A DNA stretch of 64,000 bases from Microbacterium sp. KUDC0406 (lineage in GTDB: Bacteria; Actinomycetota; Actinomycetes; Actinomycetales; Microbacteriaceae), in the NCBI RefSeq assembly GCF_021582875.1, contig NZ_CP091138.1, positions 2,666,001-2,730,000 of the forward strand, in the 5' to 3' direction. Positions 1 through 7,542 of this stretch are shown here, piece by piece. Within the stretch, counting starts at the first letter, position 1. Each line of letters begins with the position of its first letter. Both the position numbers and the translations under genes were made by a program. A model generated the notes under the pieces. That model did no database searches, was not told the DNA's origin, and worked only from the letters and a program-made list of their open reading frames with translations.

Positions 1-946
1 GCCTCGCGATAGGCTTCCTGTTGTTGTCGTCGAGCAGCACCGCGAAGTAGCTCTTGGCATCCCGCTGGGTGATGCGGTGAGGCTTCACTTGGCCGCATGC
101 AATCGCCTTGACGATCTGGTAGCCCTCAAGCTCCTCAAGCGTAGTGACGATCTCTGTGTCACGATCGAGGTCGTCTTCAGCTACTTCTGCGCTGGTATTT
201 GTCGGCCTCTCCGGCATCGGCGCTCCCCCACTGACAACCAGGGCTGTCTTGAGTCGGTCGTTGACGCGCTCATTTAGGAACTGATGCGCAGCCTTGCTCA
301 CGAGTCCGGTGAACTGCTGCCGCACTCGCTGCGTGAAAGCACCGTCGTAGACGCGAGACGTGAAGAACTTGATCCACTCATCAGTCGGTTCGCGGAACTG
401 CGCGGCGATCTCACGCTTCAGGGCACCGACGTACTTCAGCTCCTCCGCGGCGCTGATCACCGAATCGACATCAAAGCTCTCCTTGCTGAGCTTCTGGATC
501 TCCGGGATGAGCGTCTCGTCAAGATCGAGCATGTCGAGCACCAAGAAGGGCTTCGAATCCATACGGTTTGGTGCGTCAAGATCGGTGTAGAAGTGCCACT
601 CGATGCCGTTCGTCAAGATCGCGATGCGCGTATTTGTCACTGCGAAGTAGCGGAAGAGCTGCGAAGCGTGCTCGAACTTCAGCCCGCCGTTCGAGATCTT
701 GCACTCGATCAGGATCTGCGCTTCGCCGTCGCGCATGATCGCGTAATCGATCTTCTCCCCACGCTTGGTCCCCAGGTCAGCCGTAAACTCCGGCACGACC
801 TCGAGGGGATCGAAGACGTCGTAACCCAGGATCGAAGAGATGAACGGCATCACGAAGGCGTTCTTTGTCGCCTCCTCCGTACCGATTGCGGTCGCCTGGT
901 TCCTCACCTTTGTGGCAAGTGCCTCAAGGCGCTCGGCAAACTCCAT
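1..946 (-). CDS. HsdR-N-type restriction nuclease, C-terminus beyond window
   Basis: The frame is open from an ATG at 946 to the left edge, so about 315 residues are visible and the C-terminus is missing. Residues 1-120 resemble the PD-(D/E)XK nuclease domain at the N-terminus of type I restriction R subunits and of stand-alone restriction-like proteins: Asp67 in EKIDYAI is followed by ILIECK with Glu81 and Lys83, the D-x(13)-E-x-K pattern. A GGAG lies just before the start. No helicase motif, hsdM or hsdS is visible. The gene is divergent from the Nudix gene and less GC-rich than the housekeeping genes here, which fits an acquired defence locus. The domain call rests on the motif; the system it belongs to cannot be decided from this part. 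Confidence 0.75.
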   Translation of the reverse strand, partial: MEFAERLEALATKVRNQATAIGTEEATKNAFVMPFISSILGYDVFDPLEVVPEFTADLGTKRGEKIDYAIMRDGEAQILIECKISNGGLKFEHASQLFRYFAVTNTRIAILTNGIEWHFYTDLDAPNRMDSKPFLVLDMLDLDETLIPEIQKLSKESFDVDSVISAAEELKYVGALKREIAAQFREPTDEWIKFFTSRVYDGAFTQRVRQQFTGLVSKAAHQFLNERVNDRLKTALVVSGGAPMPERPTNTSAEVAEDDLDRDTEIVTTLEELEGYQIVKAIACGQVKPHRITQRDAKSYFAVLLDDNNRKPIAR

Positions 947-1026
947 ATCACTCCGATCCCCGTCGAACAGTCAGATAGTTCCGAGGCTATCGGATAGGTC
1001 GCGTCCTCAGCTGTCGTCCGCGCTGT

Positions 1027-1032
1027 TACCTT
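1027..1032 (+). promoter_or_regulatory. -10 box of leaderless promoter for the Nudix gene
   Basis: TACCTT lies exactly 6 bases before the ATG at 1039, which puts the expected transcription start on the start codon. No Shine-Dalgarno sequence is visible upstream of this gene. No convincing -35 box was seen. Confidence 0.5.
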
Positions 1033-1038
1033 CGCCTC

Positions 1039-1452
1039 ATGTCCGAAGCTCAGGGTCTGAGAAAGATCCCCGTCTCCGCAGCTGCGATCATCCGAGATGG
1101 ACTGGTCCTTGCGGCGCAACGCGGGCGTTCCGCTGCGCTTCCAGGGCTCTGGGAGTTCCCGGGCGGCAAGCTCGAAGTCGGTGAAACCGCCGAAGACGCT
1201 GTGCGGCGCGAGATCCACGAGGAGCTTGGCTGCACGGTTTCGGTGGGCCCCCGAGTCGCTGTCACCGTTCACACCTACGACTTTGCTGTCGTTGAACTGT
1301 CCACGTTTTACGCAACGATCGTCGACGGTGTTCCGTCCCCACGCGAGCACTCCAGGTTGCTCTGGTTGCCGCCACATCAACTCATGTCGCTCAAATGGAC
1401 TCTCGCAGACATGCCAGCGGTCGAGCAAGTACTCAGAGACATGGGCGCTTAG
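1039..1452 (+). CDS. Nudix hydrolase, MutT-like (deoxy)nucleoside triphosphate pyrophosphatase
   Basis: A 137-residue protein with a complete Nudix box at residues 43-65: Gly43, Glu49, then REIHEELG with Arg57, Glu58, Glu61 and Glu62. The box is preceded by EFPGGK, typical of MutT-type enzymes that clean the nucleotide pool (8-oxo-dGTP, CTP and relatives). The substrate cannot be fixed from sequence. The stop at 1450-1452 directly abuts the convergent HNH gene ending at 1453. The gene stands between two nuclease-like genes, so a role in nucleotide-based defence is possible but not shown; ordinary sanitation is the default reading. Confidence 0.9.
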   Translation: MSEAQGLRKIPVSAAAIIRDGLVLAAQRGRSAALPGLWEFPGGKLEVGETAEDAVRREIHEELGCTVSVGPRVAVTVHTYDFAVVELSTFYATIVDGVPSPREHSRLLWLPPHQLMSLKWTLADMPAVEQVLRDMGA

Positions 1453-2220
1453 TCAGGCCGCGAAAGCCTCAAACTTCGTCGCAAGCCGCTCTCGTGACGG
1501 CCAGTCCTTCTCCCTCTTAGGCAGGGTCAATACTCGCCCGTGCATGTCCTGCAGGCCATGCCGCAGCATGGGCCCGTCCACCTCATCAAGAAGTTGTCGG
1601 TCAATTCGAACCTCGTAGTCCGGTGTGATTCCGAGCAGATTCCGGTCGTAGGAGGCATGGTGGATCTTGCACAGCGCAAGACCATTAGTCACTTCAGCGA
1701 CACCGTACTGATCGGAGTCTGGAACGATGTGAGCGGCGTCCAAAAGCTCCGCGTGTCTCAACGAACAAATCGCACAAGAGGAGTCGTAGGCTCGCAGCAC
1801 CCGCGCCCTAAAAAGCGGTTGATGGAGTCGTGAGCGGACGAGTCGTTCGGCGTATCGCCGTTCGGACTGCTTGAGGTTGAGCGGGTCGTCGAAGAATCGG
1901 AGCGACTCATCGAGCGCCAGATGCACTTGACGACGGACCGGATCGCGTGACTGGTAGGAGTACTGGACTAGGCCCTCAGGACTAATGCCGTCGGAGTACA
2001 CAGTCCTCTTGGCGCTGGTCATGATCGTGAGCGTCGAGTCAAAATCCGCAGGATTTCTTATCCCGTCGGCTCCGATCGAGCAATGGGATACGCTCGATGC
2101 CATACCTATACCCCAGCAGCTCGTCGCGACTGTACTCATAGCCCCGGCATTGCGGCGGTCATCCAGCCAGCGGAACACGGCCTCGCGGATCGCACGTTGT
2201 TCGGACAAGGGGCGTGCCAT
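1453..2220 (-). CDS. HNH endonuclease, probably decayed
   Basis: A 255-residue product with an intact C-terminal HNH (beta-beta-alpha metal) domain: Cys149-x2-Cys152, DAAHIV with His164, Asn179, and Cys184-x2-His187. This arrangement is common in restriction-like HNH proteins. The N-terminal half looks damaged. Between about residues 26 and 53 the translated sequence is unlike the family, while the neighbouring frame over the same bases reads YSRDELLGYRYGIERIPLLD, which fits such proteins, so two compensating indels are likely. At about residues 94-97 (SRDPVRRQV) some 40 residues normally present appear to be missing; this is judged from memory of the family. Nuclease activity is therefore doubtful. 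TAAGTT at 2227-2232 is 6 bases upstream of the ATG. Confidence 0.75.
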   Translation of the reverse strand: MARPLSEQRAIREAVFRWLDDRRNAGAMSTVATSCWGIGMASSVSHCSIGADGIRNPADFDSTLTIMTSAKRTVYSDGISPEGLVQYSYQSRDPVRRQVHLALDESLRFFDDPLNLKQSERRYAERLVRSRLHQPLFRARVLRAYDSSCAICSLRHAELLDAAHIVPDSDQYGVAEVTNGLALCKIHHASYDRNLLGITPDYEVRIDRQLLDEVDGPMLRHGLQDMHGRVLTLPKREKDWPSRERLATKFEAFAA

Positions 2221-2226
2221 GAGCTC

Positions 2227-2232
2227 AACTTA
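2227..2232 (-). promoter_or_regulatory. -10 box of leaderless promoter for the HNH gene
   Basis: On the minus strand TAAGTT is followed by GAGCTC and then the ATG at 2220, again a 6-base gap. It is back to back with the mazG-like promoter in a 54-base divergent spacer. Confidence 0.5.
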
Positions 2233-2262
2233 GCCTCTCTCTGTGCACAACAGCCCCGCTGG

Positions 2263-2268
2263 TAGGTT
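2263..2268 (+). promoter_or_regulatory. -10 box of leaderless promoter for the MazG/DUF2075 operon
   Basis: TAGGTT is followed by CAGTCC and the ATG at 2275, a 6-base gap. No ribosome-binding site is visible before the ATG. Confidence 0.5.
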
Positions 2269-2274
2269 CAGTCC

Positions 2275-2601
2275 ATGCCGTCACCGAAGACCATCGAAGC
2301 CCTCCGCGCGTTCACGGCCGAACGCGACTGGGCTCAGTTCCACTCCCCCGAGAACCTCGCGAAGAGCATCGTCATCGAGGCAGCTGAGCTGCTCGAGTGC
2401 TTCCAATGGAACGACGCCCCGAACCAGCGCAAGGTCGAGGACGAGCTCGCCGACGTCGTCACCTACTGCATCCATCTCGCCGGCGTCCTCGGCGTCGACC
2501 TCGACGAGATCGTGCTGCGCAAGCTCGCGCAGACCCGCGCCAAGTACCCCGTCGAGAAGGCCCGCGGCCGCGCCACCAAGTACACGGAGCTCGAGCCGTG
2601 A
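2275..2601 (+). CDS. MazG-like nucleotide pyrophosphohydrolase
   Basis: A 108-residue all-alpha NTP-PPase of the MazG/RS21-C6 (dCTPase-like) type. The metal-binding signature is complete: Glu35-x2-Glu38 in IEAAELLECFQW and Glu57-x2-Asp60 in EDELADVV. The family hydrolyses (d)NTPs to monophosphate and pyrophosphate; the nucleotide preference is unknown. The stop overlaps the GTG start of the next gene by GTGA (2598-2601), so the two are almost certainly translationally coupled and act together. The gene belongs to the nuclease-rich accessory region at the left of the window. Confidence 0.88.
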   Translation: MPSPKTIEALRAFTAERDWAQFHSPENLAKSIVIEAAELLECFQWNDAPNQRKVEDELADVVTYCIHLAGVLGVDLDEIVLRKLAQTRAKYPVEKARGRATKYTELEP

Positions 2602-4322
2602 CGAGCATCCGTCACGTCGCGTTCGATCGCGCCGATGTCGACGACTGGGCGAAGACTGATCAGCAGCACACGAACTGGCCCGTCGTCTACCTGCTCGATG
2701 GCAAGCGCAAGCTCTACGTCGGCGAGACCGTCAGCGCCCACAACCGCCTCCGCCAGCACCTCGACGGTCCGAAGAACGATGTCGGGCTCGAGAGCATCCG
2801 CGTCGTCGTCGACGACACCTTCAACAAGTCGGTCTGCCTCGACCTCGAGTCGCACCTGATCCGCTGGTTCCACGGCGACGGTCAGTACGAACTCCTCAAC
2901 GGCAACGACGGGCTCACCGACGCGCAGTATTACGACCGCGAGCTCTACCGGGAGTCGTTCCGCGACGTCTTCGAAGCCCTCCGCTCCGAGGGGCTCTTCT
3001 CACGCAGCATCCCGCAGATCGAGAACTCGGATCTGTTCAAGCTGTCGCCCTTCAAGGCTCTGAACAGCGACCAGGCCATCGCCGTCACCGACATCGTCGA
3101 GGGGCTGCTCGAGGATCTGCAGCATCCAGGCATCCGATCGACGCTCGTCGTGCAGGGCGACCCTGGCACGGGCAAGACGATCATCGCGATCTTCCTGATG
3201 AAGCTGCTCGCCGACATCCGCGATCATCGCGCGCACGACAACGTCGAACCCGACTCGATGTTCACCGAGTTCTTCGTGCCGGAGAACAGCGAACTGCTGC
3301 ATGACCTGCGCATGGCCCTCGTGATTCCGCAGCAGGCGCTGCGGAAGTCGGTCAAGGAGGTCTTCAAGAAGACCCCGAAGCTCGACCCGAAGATGGTCAT
3401 GACGCCGTTCCAGCTCGGCGAATCGGATGTCGAGTACGACCTGGTGCTCGTCGACGAGACTCACCGCATCGGGCAGCGCGCGAACCAGGCATCCGGCATG
3501 CAGAACAAGAAGTTCACCGAGATCAACCACGCACTGTTCGGGGACGACGATCCGAAGCGCACGCAGCTCGACTGGATCAAGGCGCGCAGCCGGCACCAGC
3601 TGCTGCTCGTCGACGGCGCGCAGAGCGTTCGTCCGCACGACTTGTCGCCGGCGACGCTGGATGCCGAATTGCGCGCAGCACGAGACGCGCATCGGCACTA
3701 CCGGCTCAGCACGCAGATGCGGGTGCGCGCCGGGACTGACTACGTCGAGTTCGTGCGAGGGATGCTGCGGGGCGAGGACCCTCGGATGCCGGATCTGGGC
3801 GAGTACGACCTGCGGCTGTTCGACGACGTCGGGGAGATGCGCGCGGCCATTCGAGCTCGGGATACCGAGGTCGGGCTGTCGCGGATGGTCGCGGGGTACG
3901 CGTGGGACTGGGTGTCTCGTCGTGATCCGGCGGCATACGACATCGAGGTCGACGGCGAACGGATGCGGTGGAACACCACCGACAAGGACTGGATCAACTC
4001 GCCCGGGTCGCTCGACGAGGTCGGGTCGATCCACATGGTGCAGGGGTACGACCTCAACTACGCCGGCGTGATCATCGGGCCGGATCTGCGGGTCGTGGAC
4101 GGCACGATTGTCGCGGACTGGGATGCCTATCGCGACAAGAAGGGCAAGGAGAACACCGGGCACCTGAAGGGATCGTTCGGGGAGGACGAGCTGCTCGTGT
4201 TCATCCGGAACATCTACGGCGTGCTGCTGACGCGCGGGATCCGGGGGACGTATGTGTATGTGTGTGATGAACGACTACGGGAGAGGGTGCAGGCTTTGAT
4301 CGGCGGCGTTCAGTCGACGTAG
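2598..4322 (+). CDS. GIY-YIG nuclease fused to DUF2075 (Schlafen-type) helicase
   Basis: A 574-residue protein read from the GTG at 2598 that overlaps the MazG stop. Residues about 29-95 form a GIY-YIG-like nuclease: VVYLLDGKRKLYVGET, Arg50/Arg52, and a possible catalytic Glu84 in LDLESHLIRW. Residues about 150-560 are a DUF2075 superfamily 1 ATPase: Walker A GDPGTGKT at 187-194, Walker B/DETH box LVLVDETHR at 282-290, a sensor-like LLLVDGAQSVRP near 336-346, and a C-terminal helicase segment ending RGIRGTYVYV. DUF2075 is related to the helicase half of Schlafen proteins. Nuclease-helicase fusion plus a MazG partner suggests nucleic-acid surveillance or anti-phage defence; this is inference from domains and coupling. 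Confidence 0.85.
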   Translation: MTSIRHVAFDRADVDDWAKTDQQHTNWPVVYLLDGKRKLYVGETVSAHNRLRQHLDGPKNDVGLESIRVVVDDTFNKSVCLDLESHLIRWFHGDGQYELLNGNDGLTDAQYYDRELYRESFRDVFEALRSEGLFSRSIPQIENSDLFKLSPFKALNSDQAIAVTDIVEGLLEDLQHPGIRSTLVVQGDPGTGKTIIAIFLMKLLADIRDHRAHDNVEPDSMFTEFFVPENSELLHDLRMALVIPQQALRKSVKEVFKKTPKLDPKMVMTPFQLGESDVEYDLVLVDETHRIGQRANQASGMQNKKFTEINHALFGDDDPKRTQLDWIKARSRHQLLLVDGAQSVRPHDLSPATLDAELRAARDAHRHYRLSTQMRVRAGTDYVEFVRGMLRGEDPRMPDLGEYDLRLFDDVGEMRAAIRARDTEVGLSRMVAGYAWDWVSRRDPAAYDIEVDGERMRWNTTDKDWINSPGSLDEVGSIHMVQGYDLNYAGVIIGPDLRVVDGTIVADWDAYRDKKGKENTGHLKGSFGEDELLVFIRNIYGVLLTRGIRGTYVYVCDERLRERVQALIGGVQST

Positions 4323-4347
4323 CGCCGCAGCACCTTCATCGGGACCG

Positions 4348-4812
4348 TCAGGTGCAGGTCATCCGCGGAGACGGGACGAAGTCGCCGAGGTGCAGGTAGA
4401 AGTCCCGGGCGTTCTCGTCACGACAGTGCACGAGGACAGCGGCGGCGCCGATACTGTCGCTCACCACTATTGACCGGAGAAGGGCATCTCGAAGCAGTTC
4501 CGCACCGAGTCCTTGACCGCCGTAGCGCTCATCGACCGCAAGCCGCGCCAGCAGGATGCAAGGGATCTGTGACGGCCGGGACCCCTTGAGCAGCTCCGAC
4601 GGCGCGGCCGACTTCGCAACAGTCGCCATCGCGATCGAATAGAACGCGACGACACGATCGCCATCCGTGATCACGTAAGTGGTCGCGTTATTCGCGGCCT
4701 GGTTCTCCCAGCCGTACTTCACAAGCCATTCATCAAGGTCTGCCGCCCCGCTGCGGAACCCGCTGAGGTCGTCCGACTTTCGCAGCTTTCGGGGAGCGGT
4801 CAGATGGCTCAC
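4348..4812 (-). CDS. GNAT acetyltransferase toxin (TacT-like), C-terminus frameshifted
   Basis: A 154-residue GNAT protein with the acetyl-CoA loop LARLAVDERYGGQGLG and the FYLHLG motif near the end, as in TacT/AtaT toxins that acetylate aminoacyl-tRNA. It starts at 4812 inside the antitoxin stop (ATGA overlap). The last residues, RMTCT, are out of register: one missing base near 4363-4370 (CCGCGG run) separates them from a downstream frame reading ADDLHLTVPMKVLRRYVD, which is the family's usual last strand and would stop at 4310-4312. As written the toxin lacks its terminal beta strand. It is either a sequencing indel or an inactivated toxin kept with its antitoxin. Confidence 0.85.
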   Translation of the reverse strand: MSHLTAPRKLRKSDDLSGFRSGAADLDEWLVKYGWENQAANNATTYVITDGDRVVAFYSIAMATVAKSAAPSELLKGSRPSQIPCILLARLAVDERYGGQGLGAELLRDALLRSIVVSDSIGAAAVLVHCRDENARDFYLHLGDFVPSPRMTCT

Positions 4813-5108
4813 TCGCCCTCCGCGAGGTGCGATGGGCGGGCGAACAGGCGGTCGAACTTCGACGTGGACGGCAGAGGCTCATCAAGCAACCGGACGAACT
4901 CATCGAACTGCGCTTCAGTGGCGCTGAACCAACGACGATCGGCGAGAACCCGGTGCGCCTCATCAACGGCGCTGCTCATGACGAACTCTGTGAGGGATCG
5001 ATCTGTCGCTTCCGCTGCACGACGAAGCACGGCCTCCTGACGCTCGGTCGCCCGGAGATTGATCCGCTGGCTCTTGGCTACGCGCGATTCGATAACTGTC
5101 TCAGACAT
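4809..5108 (-). CDS. DUF1778 (TacA-like) antitoxin
   Basis: A 99-residue DUF1778 protein. Residues 15-50 (RINLRATERQEAVLRRAAEA, then TDRSLTEFV) are the ribbon-helix-helix DNA-binding part, and WFSATEAQFDEFVRLLDEP is the conserved C-terminal segment that wraps the GNAT toxin. The start at 5108 was chosen because GGAGGA lies 6 bases upstream. These antitoxins neutralise the acetyltransferase and repress their own promoter. The gene overlaps the GNAT gene by ATGA, the usual order. It is divergent from the VOC gene across 63 bases that must hold both promoters. Confidence 0.9.
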   Translation of the reverse strand: MSETVIESRVAKSQRINLRATERQEAVLRRAAEATDRSLTEFVMSSAVDEAHRVLADRRWFSATEAQFDEFVRLLDEPLPSTSKFDRLFARPSHLAEGE

Positions 5109-5171
5109 GAGTTCCTCCGTACTCACATTGTACGCACGTGTGAGTATTATTCGGCGGCATTCTCCCGGCGC

Positions 5172-5594
5172 ATGCTCGTCATTTGCACCTCGGCCCCGTA
5201 CTCTGACCTCAAACGCCGCCGAGTCGAGGAGCCCGCCATCACGTCCACCCGCGAAGTCAAGATGATCGTCCTCTCCACCGAAGACCTCGACGAGTCGATC
5301 CGCTTCTACACCGAGACCCTCGGGTTCCCGCTCAAGTTCCGCGACGGCAACCACTTCGCGGCGCTCGACGGCGGCACGATCACCATCGCTCTCGCCACCG
5401 AGATCGACCACCCGATCCCCGGCCAGGTCGTCGTGGGCATCAAGACCGAAGACGTCGACGCAGATGCCGCCGCAGTCGACGAGAACGGCGGCGGCATCGT
5501 CACCGCCGCGTACAACGACGCGCACGAGCGCCGCGCCGTCGCCTACGACAGCCAGGGCAACGGGATGGTGCTCTACTCACCACTGCCGCGCTGA
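5172..5594 (+). CDS. VOC (glyoxalase/bleomycin-resistance) family protein
   Basis: A small VOC-fold protein: VKMIVLSTEDLDESIRFYTE opens the first beta-alpha-beta-beta-beta module and IPGQVVVGIKTEDVDA the second. Most members bind a metal and act on small molecules; the substrate is unknown. The start is uncertain. The first ATG in frame is 5172, but the 22 codons that follow do not look like this family. A good Shine-Dalgarno, GAGGAG at 5226-5231, is 6 bases before ATC ACG TCC ACC at 5238, exactly where relatives begin (M-T-x-T-R-E). The true start may thus be ATC, or an ATG that has mutated or been misread. The next ATG is 5262. It is convergent with TetR, whose repaired end is 5602. Confidence 0.75.
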   Translation: MLVICTSAPYSDLKRRRVEEPAITSTREVKMIVLSTEDLDESIRFYTETLGFPLKFRDGNHFAALDGGTITIALATEIDHPIPGQVVVGIKTEDVDADAAAVDENGGGIVTAAYNDAHERRAVAYDSQGNGMVLYSPLPR

Positions 5595-5601
5595 GTCCGG
5601 C

Positions 5602-6157
5602 TCAGGCCCCGATCCCCCGCAGAATCACATCGACCATCGCGTCCACCCGCCCAGCATCCATCGGCCCGCCGACCAGCGCCGAGTACGAGCCGATCGCAAT
5701 GAGCTGATCGGCCACGACCGGCGGCATCCACGTCCGCGCGCACGTCCCCGGCATCCACCGCCTGCGCCAGCCGCATCAACGTCCACTCCCGCAGCGGCGC
5801 CGCCAGGCGCGCGTTGAGTTTCAGGCCGAGCTCGACATCCGTCGCGGTCACCTCGATCAGAGCGCGCGCCAGCGACACGGCATCCGGGCTCTGGGCCGAG
5901 AGCACCGCTCGCAGATCGGCGCGCAGATCTGAGGTGACCGGCAGGTCGAACGCCAGCATCTCACCTTCGAGCAACGCCTCGCCGAGGATCGCGGCCTTCG
6001 ACGGCCACCAGCGGTAGATGGTCTGCTTCGAGACTCCGGCCTCCAGCGCGAGGCCCTCGATCGTGATGTCCGAGTAGCCCGACTCGGTCAGGGCACGACG
6101 CATCGCCGCCAGCACCGACTGGCGGGCTTTCTCACTGCGAGGACGAGCCACGCTCAC
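5602..6157 (-). CDS. TetR family regulator, frameshifted near the C-terminus
   Basis: The N-terminal HTH is clear: ITIEGLALEAGVSKQTIYRWW at about residues 31-51, then a ligand domain with ADLRAVLSAQSPDAVSLARAL. Frame 0 runs past the expected end into nonsense. Dropping one base at about 5725 restores ADVDPPVVADQLIAIGS through to VDVILRGIGA and a stop at 5602-5604, the usual C-terminus of this subfamily, giving 184 residues. The surplus base turns GGATCC into GGATGCC, the same change seen in purL. It starts from GTG at 6157 and is divergent from the SDR gene at 6320, the likely target. Confidence 0.85.
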
Positions 6158-6226
6158 AGATTAGCGGTACCGACTGGAATAACGAGACGGTGCGTTGCAT
6201 TATTAGTAGTGAGCGGGTTGGACGTC

Positions 6227-6306
6227 CTTCGTCTCGCTTCGCTCGCTCAGGACCCGGGCCCTTCGACAAGCTCAGGGACCCACCCTTCGACAAGCTCAGG
6301 GACCCA
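6227..6306. repeat. Family A copy followed by two tandem family B copies
   Basis: A family A element (6227-6254, TTCGTCTCGCTTCGCTCGCT core) is followed by two directly adjacent, identical 24-base family B units (6259-6282 and 6283-6306), each reading CCCTTCGACAAGCTC then AGGGACCCA. The second ends 5 bases before the GGAG of the SDR gene, so these repeats lie in that gene's 5' untranslated region, between it and TetR. Confidence 0.85.
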
Positions 6307-6319
6307 CAAAGGAGAAGAA

Positions 6320-7314
6320 ATGGCACTCACCGCACACTCCACCATCGGCGACTGGCTGAACGACCCCACGGGCAGCGAGCTCATCAAGGGTCTGCTCGCG
6401 CAGTCGGGCGGCGACCCGTCGCAGCTCACCCCGTACTCGGCCTGCCGCTGCAGCAGCTCGTCGTCATGAGCCAGGGCGCCATGCCGCAGTCCGTCGTCGA
6501 CGACCTGGTGCGCGCCGCCAACGGCGGAGAGATCCCCGCCGACGACGAGACCGCAGGCTGGACCGAGCAGGTCACCGCCGGACGCTTCGCCGGCAAGACC
6601 GTGATCGTCACCGGCGCGGCATCCGGAATCGGCAAGGCCACCGCCTCGCGCATCGCCCGCGAAGGCGGCCGCGTCGTCGCCGCCGACATCTCGGCCGACA
6701 AGCTGGATGCCCTGGCCGCAGAGCTCCCCGGGATCGTCACCGTTGCCGGAGACCTCACCCAGCAGGCATCCATCGACGCCGTCATCGCCGCCGCCGGCGA
6801 CCGCATCGACGGACTCGCCAACGTCGCGGGCATCAACGACGACTTCTCGCCCGCCGGCGAGACCCCCGACGCCGTCTGGGACCGCGTCATCGCGATCAAC
6901 CTCACCGCGCCGTTCAAGCTGATGCGCGCGGTGCTGCCGATCATGGAGGCCGCCGGCAGCGGCGCGATCCTCAACGTCTCGAGCGAGACCGGCCTGCGCG
7001 GCAACGCCTCGGGCAACGCCTACACCGCCAGCAAGCACGGCATCATCGGCGTCACCAAGTCGGCCGCGTTCATGTACGGCCCCAAGGGCATCCGCGTGAA
7101 CTCCGTCGCACCCGGCGGCGTGGCCACCGGCATCCCGATGCCGCCGAACATGTCGGAGGCGGGCTCCGCGCGTCTCGCGCCGTTCCAGCAGGCGATCCCG
7201 ACGGTCGCGACGGCCGAGCACCTCGCCGCGTCGATCACGTTCCTGCTCTCGGACGACGCCGTCAACATCAACGGCGCGATCCTCGCGTCGGACGGCGGAT
7301 GGTCGGTGCAGTAA
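6320..7314 (+). CDS. SDR family dehydrogenase with N-terminal GH3-tail-like module, frameshifted
   Basis: Starts at ATG 6320 with AAAGGAGAAG just upstream. One base is missing at about 6434 (CCGTAC for CCGGTAC); repaired, the protein is 331 residues. Residues about 80-331 are a classical short-chain dehydrogenase: TGAASGIGKA for NAD(P), NVAG, the catalytic Ser in NVSSETG, and YTASK (YxxxK). Residues 1-70 (STIGDWLNDPTGSELIKGLL, then LPLQQLVVMSQGAMPQSVVD) are not part of the SDR fold. They closely resemble the C-terminal tail of the GH3 enzyme at 39.3-41.6 kb, so a link to glycoside metabolism is plausible. TetR lies divergently upstream. The substrate is unknown. Confidence 0.85.
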
Positions 7315-7330
7315 GCACCGGATGCTGGGG

Positions 7331-7542
7331 CGTTTCGTCTCGCTGTCGCTCGCTCAACGACCGGGAGGGGTGACCACCTCGGTCGTTGAGCGAGGGAGCG
7401 CCAGCGAGCGAGCGCCGTACTGAGCGAGCGAAGCGAGTCGAAGTGACGAAGCGTGGTGAAGTTCCTCGCGAACTGAGAGCGTTTCGTCTCGCTCCTCCGT
7501 CGCTCGCTCAACGACCGGAGGTGTGAGCTCGCTCAACGACCG
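7331..7542. repeat. Cluster of family A repeats between convergent SDR genes
   Basis: At least four family A copies in both orientations (about 7331-7370, 7381-7440, 7479-7520, 7531-7542), each with GCGTTTCGTCTCGC and/or GCTCAACGACCGG ends. The last copy supplies the stop codon of the minus-strand SDR gene. Inverted copies could fold into long stems and act as a bidirectional terminator. Confidence 0.85.

Noticed and set aside
284..997. Long plus-strand open frame at the left end
   Set aside because: It is antisense to the HsdR-type gene, which has family motifs and a ribosome-binding site; the plus frame has none.
3000..4163. Long minus-strand open frame within the DUF2075 gene
   Set aside because: A shadow of high-GC coding sequence; the plus strand carries Walker A, DETH and GIY-YIG motifs.
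6227..6306. Family B tandem as an attachment site
   Set aside because: There is no integrase or matching second copy bounding an island; the same unit is scattered singly elsewhere.
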